Positions 27,194 to 35,401 of a stretch of 64,000 nt of DNA are shown in pieces. Location: the NCBI GenBank assembly GCA_036404435.1, contig DASWZN010000051.1, positions 62,001 through 126,000 on the forward strand, in the 5' to 3' direction. Origin of the DNA: DASWZN01 sp036404435. Its GTDB lineage: Bacteria; Acidobacteriota; Terriglobia; Bryobacterales; Bryobacteraceae. The notes beneath the pieces were generated by a model. The model worked only from the letters and a program-made list of their open reading frames with translations. It did no database searches and was not told the origin of the DNA. The position numbers were made by a program, and so were the translations under genes. Numbering within the stretch: position 1 is the stretch's first letter; the number at the start of each line of letters is the position of its first letter.

Positions 27194-28030
27194 ATGAAAT
27201 CGATCACCCAGCCCGCCGACACCCCCGCAGCGAGCGGACTCGCCGCCTACGCCTGCCCTGCCTGCAAGAAGCTCCTGCTCCAGGAGGCAGATGCGCTCCG
27301 TTGCGACGCCTGTTCGCAGACGTATCCGATCAAGCAAGGCATTCCCGAATTCATCTTCGAAGAGCTATCTCAAAGCAAGGATCCGGTGTTGAGAAGGATG
27401 ACCGCCATCGACAAAATGGCGCGGATCTACGAGACAAAACTGTGGTACCCGATTGTTCTCGCCGTGTATGGAGGATTTGGGAGAACCTCGTTCGCGCAGC
27501 TCATCTCCACGGTATCCCGGAACATCCGCCCGGCCGAGGGCCGCGTGCTGGACGTGGCCTGCGGTCCCGGCACGTATGGGCGCCGCATTGCCTCCCCCTC
27601 GAAAGAGGTGTTTGGAATCGACGTATCCAGGGGGATGCTGCGGCAGGGCGCAGCTTACGTCGCAAGGGAAGGCGTCGCCAACATGCATTTTGCCCGGGCC
27701 AGAGTCGAAAGTTTGCCGTTCGAGCGGCAGTTTTTCGACGGCGTCCTCTGCTGCGGGTCGCTGCACCTGTTCGCGGATACCGTGATCGCACTGCGCGAGA
27801 TGGCCAGAGTCATGAAGCCCGCGGCGATTCTCTCGGTGTTCACGTTCACGGCCGGAGAGGCCGGCATCCTGAAGTACCGCCGCGTTCGCGAGTGGGGCTG
27901 CAAGAACGGCCTGCACGTATTCGAGCTCTCCGAGATGGAGCGATATCTGGACGCCGCAGGCTTTGAACGCTTCGAACCGGAAGTGTTCGGCTCGATTCTC
28001 ACATTCAGCGCCCGCAGGAAGGCGGCGTGA
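27194..28030 (+). CDS. SAM-dependent methyltransferase with N-terminal zinc ribbon
   Basis: A 278-residue protein. An N-terminal Trm112-like zinc ribbon (CPACKKLLLQ ... CDACSQTYPIKQGIPEFI) is joined to a class I methyltransferase domain: VLDVACGPGTYGRRIA binds SAM, VFGIDVSRGMLRQG gives the acidic adenosine-ribose contact, and DGVLCCGSLHLFADT is motif IV. Such proteins act on small molecules or lipids. It forms an operon with the tetR gene (4-bp overlap, GTGA). Being controlled by its own TetR, it may detoxify or modify the compound that the regulator senses (inference). Confidence 0.88.
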   Translation: MKSITQPADTPAASGLAAYACPACKKLLLQEADALRCDACSQTYPIKQGIPEFIFEELSQSKDPVLRRMTAIDKMARIYETKLWYPIVLAVYGGFGRTSFAQLISTVSRNIRPAEGRVLDVACGPGTYGRRIASPSKEVFGIDVSRGMLRQGAAYVAREGVANMHFARARVESLPFERQFFDGVLCCGSLHLFADTVIALREMARVMKPAAILSVFTFTAGEAGILKYRRVREWGCKNGLHVFELSEMERYLDAAGFERFEPEVFGSILTFSARRKAA

Positions 28031-28695
28031 AGCGCGGCGGGCAAGGTGACAAAGCCCCGGGCCGGCGGCGGGGACGGCCCAGCAGCAAGTTGGTGGACCG
28101 CGCTCTGGCGGAAGCGGCTGTCGAGGAGTTCGTGCTGCGCGGATATCATGCCATGAGCATGGAATCGATAGCCGCCCGCGCGGGAGTGAGCAAGCTCTCC
28201 TTGTACCGGCGGTGGAGTTCCAAGCTCGCCGTCACCGAAGAAGTATTCCGGGCCCTGTGCGAAAAGGGCAATCCCGAGGATCGCGGCAGTCTGGAAGCCG
28301 ACCTCCGCTATCTGGTCGGCCGGTCCGTCGGCTCCCCCAGCGCGAAATCCGCGGCGAAGCTCGTCTTGAGGACGATGGGCGAAATCTGCGACAATCCCGC
28401 ACTGCTGGCAGCGTATCGCGAGCACCTGCTTGCCCCCCGGATGGTGCAGTTACGCGCCGTTCTGGAGCGCGCCCGCGCTCGTGGCGAGCTGCGGGCCGGC
28501 GTGCCAACCGATGCTGCCTGCGCCCTGGTCGCCGGCCCGCTGTTTCTCTACTATCTGGCGCTGCTTGCCGGGGCCGAACTGGACCTGCCGGGCGATCTCG
28601 CCGCGCAGTTCACCCGTCTGATTCTCGACGGAATCGCGAAACCGCAGACGCCTTCCGCGCGAGCGTCACGTCGCGCGCCCGCGCCCCTGCCATAA
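28027..28695 (+). CDS. TetR/AcrR-family transcriptional regulator
   Basis: A 222-residue regulator starting at GTG 28027, inside the methyltransferase stop. A basic, Gly/Arg-rich N-terminus (GRRRGRPSSKL) precedes the helix-turn-helix (MSMESIAARAGVSKLSLYRRW). The C-terminal ~120 residues are a TetR_C-like ligand domain. The palindrome at 27143-27174 is the likely binding site. Confidence 0.9.
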   Translation: MKRGGQGDKAPGRRRGRPSSKLVDRALAEAAVEEFVLRGYHAMSMESIAARAGVSKLSLYRRWSSKLAVTEEVFRALCEKGNPEDRGSLEADLRYLVGRSVGSPSAKSAAKLVLRTMGEICDNPALLAAYREHLLAPRMVQLRAVLERARARGELRAGVPTDAACALVAGPLFLYYLALLAGAELDLPGDLAAQFTRLILDGIAKPQTPSARASRRAPAPLP

Positions 28696-28702
28696 TTGAA
28701 GG

Positions 28703-29992
28703 ATGCGCCGTTCCCGAGTGCTCCTCTTCGCTCTGCTCGTGTGCGCCTGCGGCCTGGCGCAGGCCTCTTCCGATTCCAAACAGCGCATCCGCACCGCGCG
28801 CGATCTCGCCAAACAGGGGTCGGATGCGATTCCCAAACTCCAGCCGATGCTCTCGGATCCCGACCCCGCCGTGCGCATCGAGGCGGTCAAGGCCATCGTG
28901 GAAATCGACGGCCCCGCCAGCGTGGCGCCGCTGATACAGGCCACCCGCGACAACGACGTCGAAGTGCAAATCCGCGCCACCGACGGACTAGTGAACTACT
29001 ACCTGCCCGGCTACGTCAAAAGCGGGATGAGCGCGTCGCTGGTGCGGGTCGGCTCGAAGATCAAGGCCCGCTTCACGGAAACGGACGACCGGGTGATCCC
29101 GGCCTACGTTTCGGTGAAGCCCGAGGCGATCGAGGCTCTGGGCAAGCTGGTACGCGGCGACGCGCCCCTGGAATGCCGGGCCAACGCGGCGCGCGCCACC
29201 GGCATCCTGCGAGGCACACCCGCGGTGCCCGACCTCATCGAGGCGTTGCACTCCAAAGACGATCGGTTGATGTACGAGAGTCTGATCGCGCTCCAGAAAA
29301 TCAAGGACCCCAGCGCCGGGGCGCGCATCATTTTCCTGCTACGCGACCTGGATGAGAAGGTGCAACTCGCTGCCATCGAGACCACCGGGCTGTTGAGAAC
29401 CCACGAAGCGCTGCCCACACTCCGCGGGGTCCTCTCCGATGCCCAGGACATCAAGGTCAAGCGGGCCGCGCTCACCGCTATCGCCATGACTCCCGACCCA
29501 AGCAGCAAAGACCTCTACCAGCACTACCTCCACGATCGGGACGATGACCTGCGCGCCGCGGCCGCCGAGGGCTTCGCCCGCCTCAAGGACCCTGCCGACC
29601 TGCCCATGCTCGAGGAGGAATACAAGAACGAACAGAAGCGGCCGGGACAGCTTGCCGCCGCCTTCGCGCTGGTCATGCAGGGAAAGACGGAGTTCTCCGA
29701 ATTCAGAAACCCCCTCCGCTTCCTGGCCGACACGCTGAACTCCGCCGCGTGGAAGGGCGTCGCGCAGGCGTACCTGATCGAAGCCGCCCGCGACCCCGCC
29801 GTCCGCAAGACGCTCGAGCAGGCGCTCAAGACCGCCCCCAAAGACGAGAAGATTCAGCTGGTCCAGATCCTCGCCGCGAGCGGGGACAAAGAGACGGTGC
29901 CCTATCTCGTCGATCTGAGCCGCGACCCGGATACGGACGTGGCACAGGCGGCGCTGAGCGCTTCCCGCACCCTCAAGGCCCGGTTGCCGTAG
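28703..29992 (+). CDS. Secreted HEAT-repeat protein
   Basis: A 429-residue protein with a signal peptide (RVLLFALLVCACGLAQA; Cys13/Cys15 might allow lipoprotein processing, though the lipobox is poor). The rest is a chain of HEAT/PBS-lyase-like repeats, for example DPDPAVRIEAVKAIVEI, KDDRLMYESLIALQKIKDP and DRDDDLRAAAAEGFARLKDP. These form a curved helical scaffold for protein binding. No enzyme motif. It is followed 10 bp later by the Ig-like protein gene, probably in one transcript. Confidence 0.85.
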   Translation: MRRSRVLLFALLVCACGLAQASSDSKQRIRTARDLAKQGSDAIPKLQPMLSDPDPAVRIEAVKAIVEIDGPASVAPLIQATRDNDVEVQIRATDGLVNYYLPGYVKSGMSASLVRVGSKIKARFTETDDRVIPAYVSVKPEAIEALGKLVRGDAPLECRANAARATGILRGTPAVPDLIEALHSKDDRLMYESLIALQKIKDPSAGARIIFLLRDLDEKVQLAAIETTGLLRTHEALPTLRGVLSDAQDIKVKRAALTAIAMTPDPSSKDLYQHYLHDRDDDLRAAAAEGFARLKDPADLPMLEEEYKNEQKRPGQLAAAFALVMQGKTEFSEFRNPLRFLADTLNSAAWKGVAQAYLIEAARDPAVRKTLEQALKTAPKDEKIQLVQILAASGDKETVPYLVDLSRDPDTDVAQAALSASRTLKARLP

Positions 29993-30002
29993 GAGAACAC
30001 AT

Positions 30003-30935
30003 ATGGCGACCGTTCCTGGACGCGTAGCGTGGCTGGCGCGCATATCTTTCCTGCCGCTGGCTCTGCAAATCGCCGCCTCGTTGCTGCCGGCGCAAACCCT
30101 TCAGATTACGTCGCCGGTTGACGGCGCTGTGGTGAGGCCTGGCCAGGCGGTCGCTGTGTCCGTTTCGGCATCCGGGGCGAGCTTCCAGCGGATGGTCGTG
30201 ATTGGGTGGAACCCCATCGGGCTGAGTCAAATACTCGCAGCTCCTCCCTGGCAGTTCCTGGTTCAGATACCTTCGGATATCAGCCTCCGTCGGTACGCGT
30301 TGACGGCCAACGGTGTCATAACACCGGGGAACACCGTCTACTCGGCACCGATCTCGATTGACGTCGAGCGCTCCGATACCCCCGAGAGCGTCAAGGTCCA
30401 GCCGTCGACGCTCTTAGGACTTAGCGTTGGCGATACGGGTTGCTTGATCGTCCAAGCGACCTACGCCGATGGCACCACGCCGGACATCAGTCAAGCCACG
30501 CAGATCGTGTACGCCTCTGATACATCCGCCGTAGCCACCGTGAACAACATCGGCATGGTGACTGCCGTCGCTCCGGGTTCGGCCAAGATCACCATCACAT
30601 ATGGGGGCATTTCCGTTCGGGTCCCGGTTACCGTTCCGCAGCCGATGGCGGTCGTGCCGACGGCGGTCATGCTCAACCCGTCGCAGAGGGAGCAGTTTTA
30701 TGCTCAGCTAGCAATGCCGGACGGGACCGATCCGACCGTAACCTGGTCCATCCACCCTGCACTGGGCACCATCGACGGTACGGGGTTGTACACAGCGCCG
30801 TCTTCCGTCGATTCGAAGACGAGGGTGGTTGTCACCGCTACCCTCGTGACGGATCCAACGAAATCCGCGTCCGCCCAGGTCACGCTCGTGCCTTCAAAAG
30901 ACCGTCCCCGCAACGAGCCCAGCCGGCTCCCGTGA
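30003..30935 (+). CDS. Secreted bacterial Ig-like (Big2) protein
   Basis: A 310-residue protein with an N-terminal signal helix (ISFLPLALQIAASLLPAQT). The first part is a beta domain (LQITSPVDGAVVRPGQAVAVSV), and a Big2-like domain follows at about residues 125-215 (GDTGCLIVQATYADGTTPDIS ... ATVNNIGMVTAVAPGSAKITITYGG). A third Ig-like domain closes it (VTWSIHPALGTIDGTGLYTAP). Big2 domains occur in cell-surface and adhesin-like proteins. Confidence 0.82.
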   Translation: MATVPGRVAWLARISFLPLALQIAASLLPAQTLQITSPVDGAVVRPGQAVAVSVSASGASFQRMVVIGWNPIGLSQILAAPPWQFLVQIPSDISLRRYALTANGVITPGNTVYSAPISIDVERSDTPESVKVQPSTLLGLSVGDTGCLIVQATYADGTTPDISQATQIVYASDTSAVATVNNIGMVTAVAPGSAKITITYGGISVRVPVTVPQPMAVVPTAVMLNPSQREQFYAQLAMPDGTDPTVTWSIHPALGTIDGTGLYTAPSSVDSKTRVVVTATLVTDPTKSASAQVTLVPSKDRPRNEPSRLP

Positions 30936-30975
30936 GCCCCTGGTCGCAGTTCCCCTTTGATGCGATATGGCGCGG

Positions 30976-31017
30976 TTGACTTTCCCCACGATTCACTGTA
31001 CTATTTGAATGCGTACA
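30976..31017 (+). promoter_or_regulatory. Toxin-antitoxin promoter with palindromic operator
   Basis: TTGACT (30976-30981), 17 bp, TACTAT (30999-31004) is a strong sigma-70 promoter. Perfect 5-bp arms TGTAC and GTACA, 11 bp apart (30997-31017), overlap the -10 box. Ribbon-helix-helix antitoxins bind such sites, so autoregulation by the antitoxin or the toxin-antitoxin complex is likely. Confidence 0.75.
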
Positions 31018-31036
31018 GAAACGGAGAAGTCTTGCC

Positions 31037-31321
31037 ATGCCGAGAATAGCGGTCGAAGACAATAGCCGGATGTCCTTGCGGATTCGAGCCGAGGAAAAGG
31101 CGCTGCTCTTGCGGGCGGTGGCGCTGAAGCACACCGACCTGACGGAATTCGTCATTCGGCACGCGCTGCGTGCCGCCAAGGATATCATCGAGAAAGCCGA
31201 TCGTGTGCAGCTCTCCGAAAGGGACAGTCTGCGGGTTCTGGAGCTGATCGAGCATCCGCCTGCACCAAACCCGAGACTTCTGGCTGCCGCCCGGGCCTTG
31301 CCACGGCGGTCAAGACCGTGA
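31037..31321 (+). CDS. DUF1778 (TacA-like) antitoxin
   Basis: A 94-residue ribbon-helix-helix antitoxin. The DNA-binding strand is RMSLRIRAEEKALLLRAVALK, with the DUF1778 motif LTEFVIRHALRAAKDIIEKA. The C-terminal segment with SERDSLRVLELIEHPPAPNPRLLAA is the usual toxin-neutralising tail. It overlaps the GNAT toxin by 4 bp (GTGA) and has its own promoter and operator. Confidence 0.92.
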   Translation: MPRIAVEDNSRMSLRIRAEEKALLLRAVALKHTDLTEFVIRHALRAAKDIIEKADRVQLSERDSLRVLELIEHPPAPNPRLLAAARALPRRSRP

Positions 31322-31881
31322 CGGCATGGCACGAAGAGCCGGTCGACAAGAAACATGAACGGGAAGCCTTCGACTGCGGCGAAGAAGCGCTGAACCAATT
31401 CTTGCGCCGCTACGCCCGCAAGAACCACGAGCTGGGCGCAGCGAAAACGTTCCTTGCGATCGCCGATGCCGACAACAAAACCGTTCTCGGCTTCTATAGC
31501 CTGAGCCCGGCTTCGGTTGGATACTCTCGCACGCCGGAGGTCGTCCGGCGCGGACTGGCTCGCCATGACGTTCCGGGTTTTCGATTGGCGCGCTTGGCCG
31601 TGGATCGCAGCGTACAAGGGCAGGGCCTTGGCGGGCAGCTTCTGCTGGCGGCTGGCAGGCGCTGCCTGCTGGCATCGGCGGAAGTCGGCGGCGTCGTGCT
31701 CGTCATCGACGCCAAGAATGACAGGGTGGCACGATGGTATGCCAGCTACGGTCCGTTGCCGCTGCTGGATGCCCCGTTATCGCTGCTGCTGCCGCTGGCG
31801 ACGATTGAGGCCGCGCTGAAAGCCGGCGGGAAATGGCCTACTTCGTCTTGCGCTGCTTCTGCTGGCCGACGCGCACCTTGA
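31318..31881 (+). CDS. GNAT-family acetyltransferase toxin (TacT-like)
   Basis: A 187-residue acetyltransferase. The acetyl-CoA loop is RLARLAVDRSVQGQGLGGQLL; the C-terminal RWYASYGPLPLLD and LSLLLPLATIEAAL are typical of TacT/AtaT-like toxins, which acetylate the amino group on charged tRNAs and stop translation. That activity is known for the family and not shown here. Start GTG 31318 sits in the antitoxin stop. The last ~20 residues extend past the usual end and overlap the convergent small gene by 44 bp. Confidence 0.9.
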   Translation: MTAWHEEPVDKKHEREAFDCGEEALNQFLRRYARKNHELGAAKTFLAIADADNKTVLGFYSLSPASVGYSRTPEVVRRGLARHDVPGFRLARLAVDRSVQGQGLGGQLLLAAGRRCLLASAEVGGVVLVIDAKNDRVARWYASYGPLPLLDAPLSLLLPLATIEAALKAGGKWPTSSCAASAGRRAP

Positions 31882-32047
31882 AGTGCGCCTGCTTGGCTTC
31901 CTGGTACGCCTTGTGGTCGTGCCGGGCCACCGCATCGGACAGATAGGCGTCCACGCTGGCGCCCTTCGGCAGCACGGCCATCAATGTGAAGCTCTCATTG
32001 CAGACCGGGCAGAAAGGCCGGAACCGCGTCACGTTTGGAATCGCCAT
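31838..32047 (-). CDS. Small CxxC protein, unknown
   Basis: A 69-residue basic protein with one CPVC motif (FRPFCPVCNESFTL) and a Lys-rich C-terminus (VRVGQQKQRKTK). It might bind zinc as a dimer. Its 3' end overlaps the toxin gene by 44 bp on the other strand. I do not recognise a family, and the gene could be spurious, but its composition is protein-like. Confidence 0.5.
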   Translation of the reverse strand: MAIPNVTRFRPFCPVCNESFTLMAVLPKGASVDAYLSDAVARHDHKAYQEAKQAHFKVRVGQQKQRKTK

Positions 32048-32078
32048 ACTCTGTCGATTTTAGCACAGCCCGGCCCGC

Positions 32079-32342
32079 TCATTTCCACACTTGCCGCGCG
32101 GTGATGCCGGCCAGCGCCGCCGTCAGCCCGATGATGAGCACTACCGAAACCCAGACCACCCAGTTGTAGAAACGCGAGTTGGCCCACTCGCCCATCAGCT
32201 CTTTCTTGTTGATCAGCTTGACCATGAAAATCAGCACTACGGGCAGCAGGACGCCGTTGAGCACTTGCGAGAACAGGATCATGCGGACCAGCGGGAAGCC
32301 GGGCCGCATACTCACTATGCCGTAATCCACGCCGTAATCCAC
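32079..32342 (-). pseudogene. Remnant of an Nramp-type metal transporter
   Basis: An 87-codon frame matching only the C-terminal end of an Nramp (Mn/Fe) transporter: FPLVRMILFSQVLNGVLLPV followed by VLIFMVKLINKKELMGEWAN and the last helix VVWVSVVLIIGLTAALAGI. The ~330 upstream residues of a normal transporter are missing. Two copies of CGTAATCCACGC sit at the 5' edge of the fragment. It looks like a deletion remnant rather than a functional gene. Confidence 0.75.
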
Positions 32343-32392
32343 GCCAACGCCGCAACAGACTATGAGGTAGAATTGGCAGGCTGAGAGGCCCC

Positions 32393-32815
32393 ATGCCCAA
32401 ATTCGAGTTGAACAAGTCCATCGAAGCCAGGAAGCTCAATCCGCGCACGGGAATTCAGACCAGCGACCCGCCGGTCACCATACCGTTCGGCGCCCTCATC
32501 GACGACGTCAAGGAAGACCGCGATCACCGCAAGTTCAGTTACCTCGGCGAGCGCTACCGGTGCCCGGCTGACGTCCTGCGGCTGGCTACGGCGCCGGTCG
32601 GCGGTGAGACGGACCTCCCGGCCTCTGCGCCCCAGCCTGGGGGACCCGCGCCCGAAGAGTCCGCGCGCCCCCGACGCACGGTCCATTGGGAAAGGCTGAC
32701 CTCTAATTGGAAGGACCTGATGCGCCTCCGGGTTCCCGGCGGCTGGCTGGTAGCCCAGGCGGACGCGAACAGCTCTCCCTCCTTCTACCCCGACGCCAAA
32801 CACCACTGGCTGTAG
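32393..32815 (+). CDS. Hypothetical protein
   Basis: A 140-residue soluble protein with a Pro-rich middle. The N-terminal third (ARKLNPRTGIQTSDPPVTIPFGALIDDV) and the Trp-containing end (VHWERLTSNWKDLMRLRVPGGWLVAQ) are protein-like, but I recognise no family. No signal peptide. It follows the transporter remnant on the opposite strand. Confidence 0.5.
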   Translation: MPKFELNKSIEARKLNPRTGIQTSDPPVTIPFGALIDDVKEDRDHRKFSYLGERYRCPADVLRLATAPVGGETDLPASAPQPGGPAPEESARPRRTVHWERLTSNWKDLMRLRVPGGWLVAQADANSSPSFYPDAKHHWL

Positions 32816-32835
32816 GACAGGCCTCCGGCCTGTCC
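32815..32835. repeat. Palindromic repeat after the hypothetical gene
   Basis: Arms GGACAGGCC and GGCCTGTCC separated by TCC; it begins on the last base of the stop codon. There is no T-run. It could stabilise the 3' end of the mRNA, or be a copy of a short dispersed palindrome. Confidence 0.6.
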
Positions 32836-32860
32836 ACGGCGGTCGACATAGCCCGCCCCC

Positions 32861-34171
32861 CTACGGCGCCGCCACCAGGTTCGACTGCAGCTCTGGAATC
32901 TCGATCTCGATGCGCGTTCCCTGCCCCGGCTTGCTGTCGATCCACATCTTGTAGTCGCTGCCGAAAAGAACCTTCAGCCGCTCGTTCACGTTACTCACGC
33001 CGATGCCCTGCTCGCGCAGAGTCGCCAGCTTCACCTCGGGGATCCCTACGCCGTCGTCTTCCACCAGCAGGTGCAGCCGGCCGTCCTTCAGGCTGCTGCG
33101 GAACCGCACCATCCCGCCGTCCACCTTGCTGCTCAGGCCGTGCTTCACCGAGTTCTCGATCAGCGGCTGCAGGAGCATGCTCGGCACCAGCCGGTCCAGC
33201 GTCGCCGGGTCGGCGTCCTTCTCGAAGCGCAGCTTCTCGCCGAAGCGAATGACCTCGATCGAGAGATAGTCGCTGATGAATTCCAGCTCCTCTCCGAGCG
33301 AGGTGAAGTTCTCGTGCTTGCGCAGCAACCGCCGCAGAATATTCGAGAGCTTGTAAACCACCGCGCGCGCCTGTTGCGGGTTGGTGCGGATCAGCGAAGA
33401 GACCGAGTTCAGCGTGTTGAACAGGAAGTGCGGATTGATCTGGTGGCTGAGCGCGTCCATGCGCGCCTGCAACAGCAGCCGCCGCTGTTCCTCGAGCTGC
33501 AGCTCGTTGCGCGCGTTGCTCCAGATCTTGAGCGGCAGGCTCACCGCGAACAGCGTGGTGACGTAGGTGGCGATGATGGCCGCCGGGTGCGGGTTCGGCC
33601 AGTCCGGCCAGATGGCGAACAATCGCCTGGGGTAGAAGTGGTGCAAGCCCTGACGCAGGGCCTCGGCGCAAACGATGGCGATCAGAAACACGATCTGGTA
33701 GGCCGCGCGCCAGCGGTCGTGGCGGCGCGAGAACATGCGGTAGACGCTGAGGTCGATGATGGGCGAGAAGCGCCACACCTCCTCCGGCGCCGCGGCGTAG
33801 TTCCGCAGCAGGCCGCCCAGCGCGCCCACGCCCGCCAGAAGCGGCATCGTGAACAGCTCATGCCCGAACATGGCGGGGACCGAAATCAGGCATCCCGAGA
33901 TCAGGCCGGAGACGTAGCCCCCCACCAGGCCCGCCACCAGGCTGCCCTCCAGCCCCAGGTCGACCGCTTTGTACGACGGCGCCACCAGCCGGATCATCAC
34001 TCCCGAGGCGAAAATAGCGGCGAAGCAGAGCGCCAGCACAAACCGCTGGTTGATGGTGCGCTCCTCCCTCAGCAGCATGGTCTTGAAGCGCCCGACGCGG
34101 ACCAGAATGCTGGCCAGCGACGCGACCACGCACAGCCGCAGCAGCAGGACGATCAAGTACTCTTGGCGCAT
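32861..34171 (-). CDS. LytS-type sensor histidine kinase
   Basis: A 436-residue membrane kinase. The N-terminal ~190 residues are a 5TM-5TMR_LYT-like sensor. The His_kinase domain follows, with the phospho-acceptor His in ALSHQINPHFLFNTLNSVSS; the HATPase has PLIENSVKHGL (N box), VEDDGVGIPE (G1) and EQGIGVSNVNERL. Kinases of this class normally signal to a LytTR-type regulator, which is absent here. It is divergent from ribA with a short shared upstream region. Confidence 0.9.
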   Translation of the reverse strand: MRQEYLIVLLLRLCVVASLASILVRVGRFKTMLLREERTINQRFVLALCFAAIFASGVMIRLVAPSYKAVDLGLEGSLVAGLVGGYVSGLISGCLISVPAMFGHELFTMPLLAGVGALGGLLRNYAAAPEEVWRFSPIIDLSVYRMFSRRHDRWRAAYQIVFLIAIVCAEALRQGLHHFYPRRLFAIWPDWPNPHPAAIIATYVTTLFAVSLPLKIWSNARNELQLEEQRRLLLQARMDALSHQINPHFLFNTLNSVSSLIRTNPQQARAVVYKLSNILRRLLRKHENFTSLGEELEFISDYLSIEVIRFGEKLRFEKDADPATLDRLVPSMLLQPLIENSVKHGLSSKVDGGMVRFRSSLKDGRLHLLVEDDGVGIPEVKLATLREQGIGVSNVNERLKVLFGSDYKMWIDSKPGQGTRIEIEIPELQSNLVAAP

Positions 34172-34245
34172 CGCTGTCCATTATAATGAATGGATCGGGG
34201 TACTCCTGCGACGAAGGGTGTGGTGTCCCCTGTCTCGAAAGGATT

Positions 34246-34863
34246 ATGGCACACAACGGCAACCAGTCCGGGTTCCGCGAGGTGGCCGAGGCCGATTTTC
34301 CCACGCGCTTCGGGCATTTCCGGATTCACGGATTCGAAGGCCGGTACTCCGGCGAGCTCGAAGAAGCCGTCGTTCTGGAGATGGGCGACGTGGCTTCCGG
34401 CCCGCCGCCGCTGGTTCGAATCCACTCGCAGTGCCTGACCGGCGACGTGTTCCACAGCCTGCGCTGCGATTGCCGCGCCCAGCTCGATCTGTCGCTCGAG
34501 CGCATCGCCGCGGACGGCCGCGGCTTGCTCATCTACGAGCACCAGGAGGGCCGCGGCATCGGCCTGGCCAACAAGCTTCGGGCCTACCAGCTCCAGGACG
34601 CCGGCGCCGACACCGTCGAGGCCAATCTCCGCCTGGGATTCAAGGCCGATCATCGCGGCTACGGTCTGCCCGTCGATATCCTGCGTCACTTCCGCGTGAC
34701 CGCCGTCCGTCTCCTCTCGAACAACCCGGACAAAATCGCCGCGCTCGAAGCCGCCGGCATTCGCATCGCCGAACGCGTGCCCTGCGAAGTCGCCCCGGTT
34801 GGCTCTTCCGCGCACTACCTGCGCACGAAGAAGGAAAAACTCGGGCACTTGCTGGATTTGTAG
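34246..34863 (+). CDS. ribA: GTP cyclohydrolase II
   Basis: A 205-residue enzyme that opens GTP in the first step of riboflavin synthesis. Zinc ligands are in HSQCLTGDVFHSLRCDCRAQLDL; the catalytic region is YEHQEGRGIGLANKLRAY, and LLSNNPDKIAALEAAGI is near the end. I chose ATG 34246 because GAAAGGA lies just upstream and the family length fits; an in-frame ATG at 34186 would add 20 unconserved residues. It stands alone, without the usual ribB (DHBP synthase) fusion. Confidence 0.95.
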   Translation: MAHNGNQSGFREVAEADFPTRFGHFRIHGFEGRYSGELEEAVVLEMGDVASGPPPLVRIHSQCLTGDVFHSLRCDCRAQLDLSLERIAADGRGLLIYEHQEGRGIGLANKLRAYQLQDAGADTVEANLRLGFKADHRGYGLPVDILRHFRVTAVRLLSNNPDKIAALEAAGIRIAERVPCEVAPVGSSAHYLRTKKEKLGHLLDL

Positions 34864-34881
34864 GCCGTCAGCCGTCAGCCA

Positions 34882-35310
34882 TCAGCCGTCAGTGGCCCGG
34901 ACATCAGCCAATAGCCGCCGGTCACCGGCCCTTCTGGGCGGGGAGACCGTCTGGATGAAACGGGTGAGCATCTGCTTGATCTGGATGACTTCGCTTGTCA
35001 GTACCTCGTGCTTATCGCACGGCAGGTAGCCGAGATCGCAGGCTAACGGTAGCTGATACTCCAGCTCACTCGCCGATCCCCTGGCGATAGACAGGTAGCG
35101 CCGCAACTCAGCTTCGCCGTCACGCCCGCATCCCTCGGCGATGTTCGTTGCGATAGAGGCGCACGAGCGCCGCATCTGCGCCGTAAGGCCAAACAGTTCC
35201 GACTGCGGGAACGTCCCTGTAGCGGCGTATGTGGCCAGCGCCAAGTCATGGGCTTTCGCCCAAACCTTCAGCTCGCGGAAGTCTCGCACCTGTGGAATGA
35301 GTGCGTCCAC
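34882..35310 (-). CDS. Four-helix-bundle protein (23S rRNA IVP-like)
   Basis: A 142-residue helical protein with the family pattern RDFRELKVWAKAHDLAL at the start, then QMRRSCASIATNIAEGCGR and ELRRYLSIARGSASELEYQL. These proteins form pentameric helical bundles and were first seen as inserts in 23S rRNA genes; their role is not known. Short 7-bp repeats lie on both sides, which is a frequent setting for this family. Confidence 0.88.
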   Translation of the reverse strand: MDALIPQVRDFRELKVWAKAHDLALATYAATGTFPQSELFGLTAQMRRSCASIATNIAEGCGRDGEAELRRYLSIARGSASELEYQLPLACDLGYLPCDKHEVLTSEVIQIKQMLTRFIQTVSPPRRAGDRRLLADVRATDG

Positions 35311-35328
35311 AGGGCTCAGGTTCTCGCC

Positions 35329-35400
35329 GGCTGATCGCTGATGGCTGATCGCTGATGGCTGATCGCCGACGGCTGATCGCTGACGGCCGATGGCTGATGG
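35329..35400. repeat. Array of 7-bp repeats (GGCTGAT variants)
   Basis: About ten imperfect copies of a heptamer read as GGCTGAT, CGCTGAT, CGCCGAC or GGCCGAT, between the four-helix-bundle gene and the ABC permease. A shorter version (GTCAGCC/ATCAGCC, opposite orientation) lies at 34867-34891 on the gene's other side. A larger field of the same units is at 63295-63512. Confidence 0.8.
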
Positions 35401-35401
35401 C

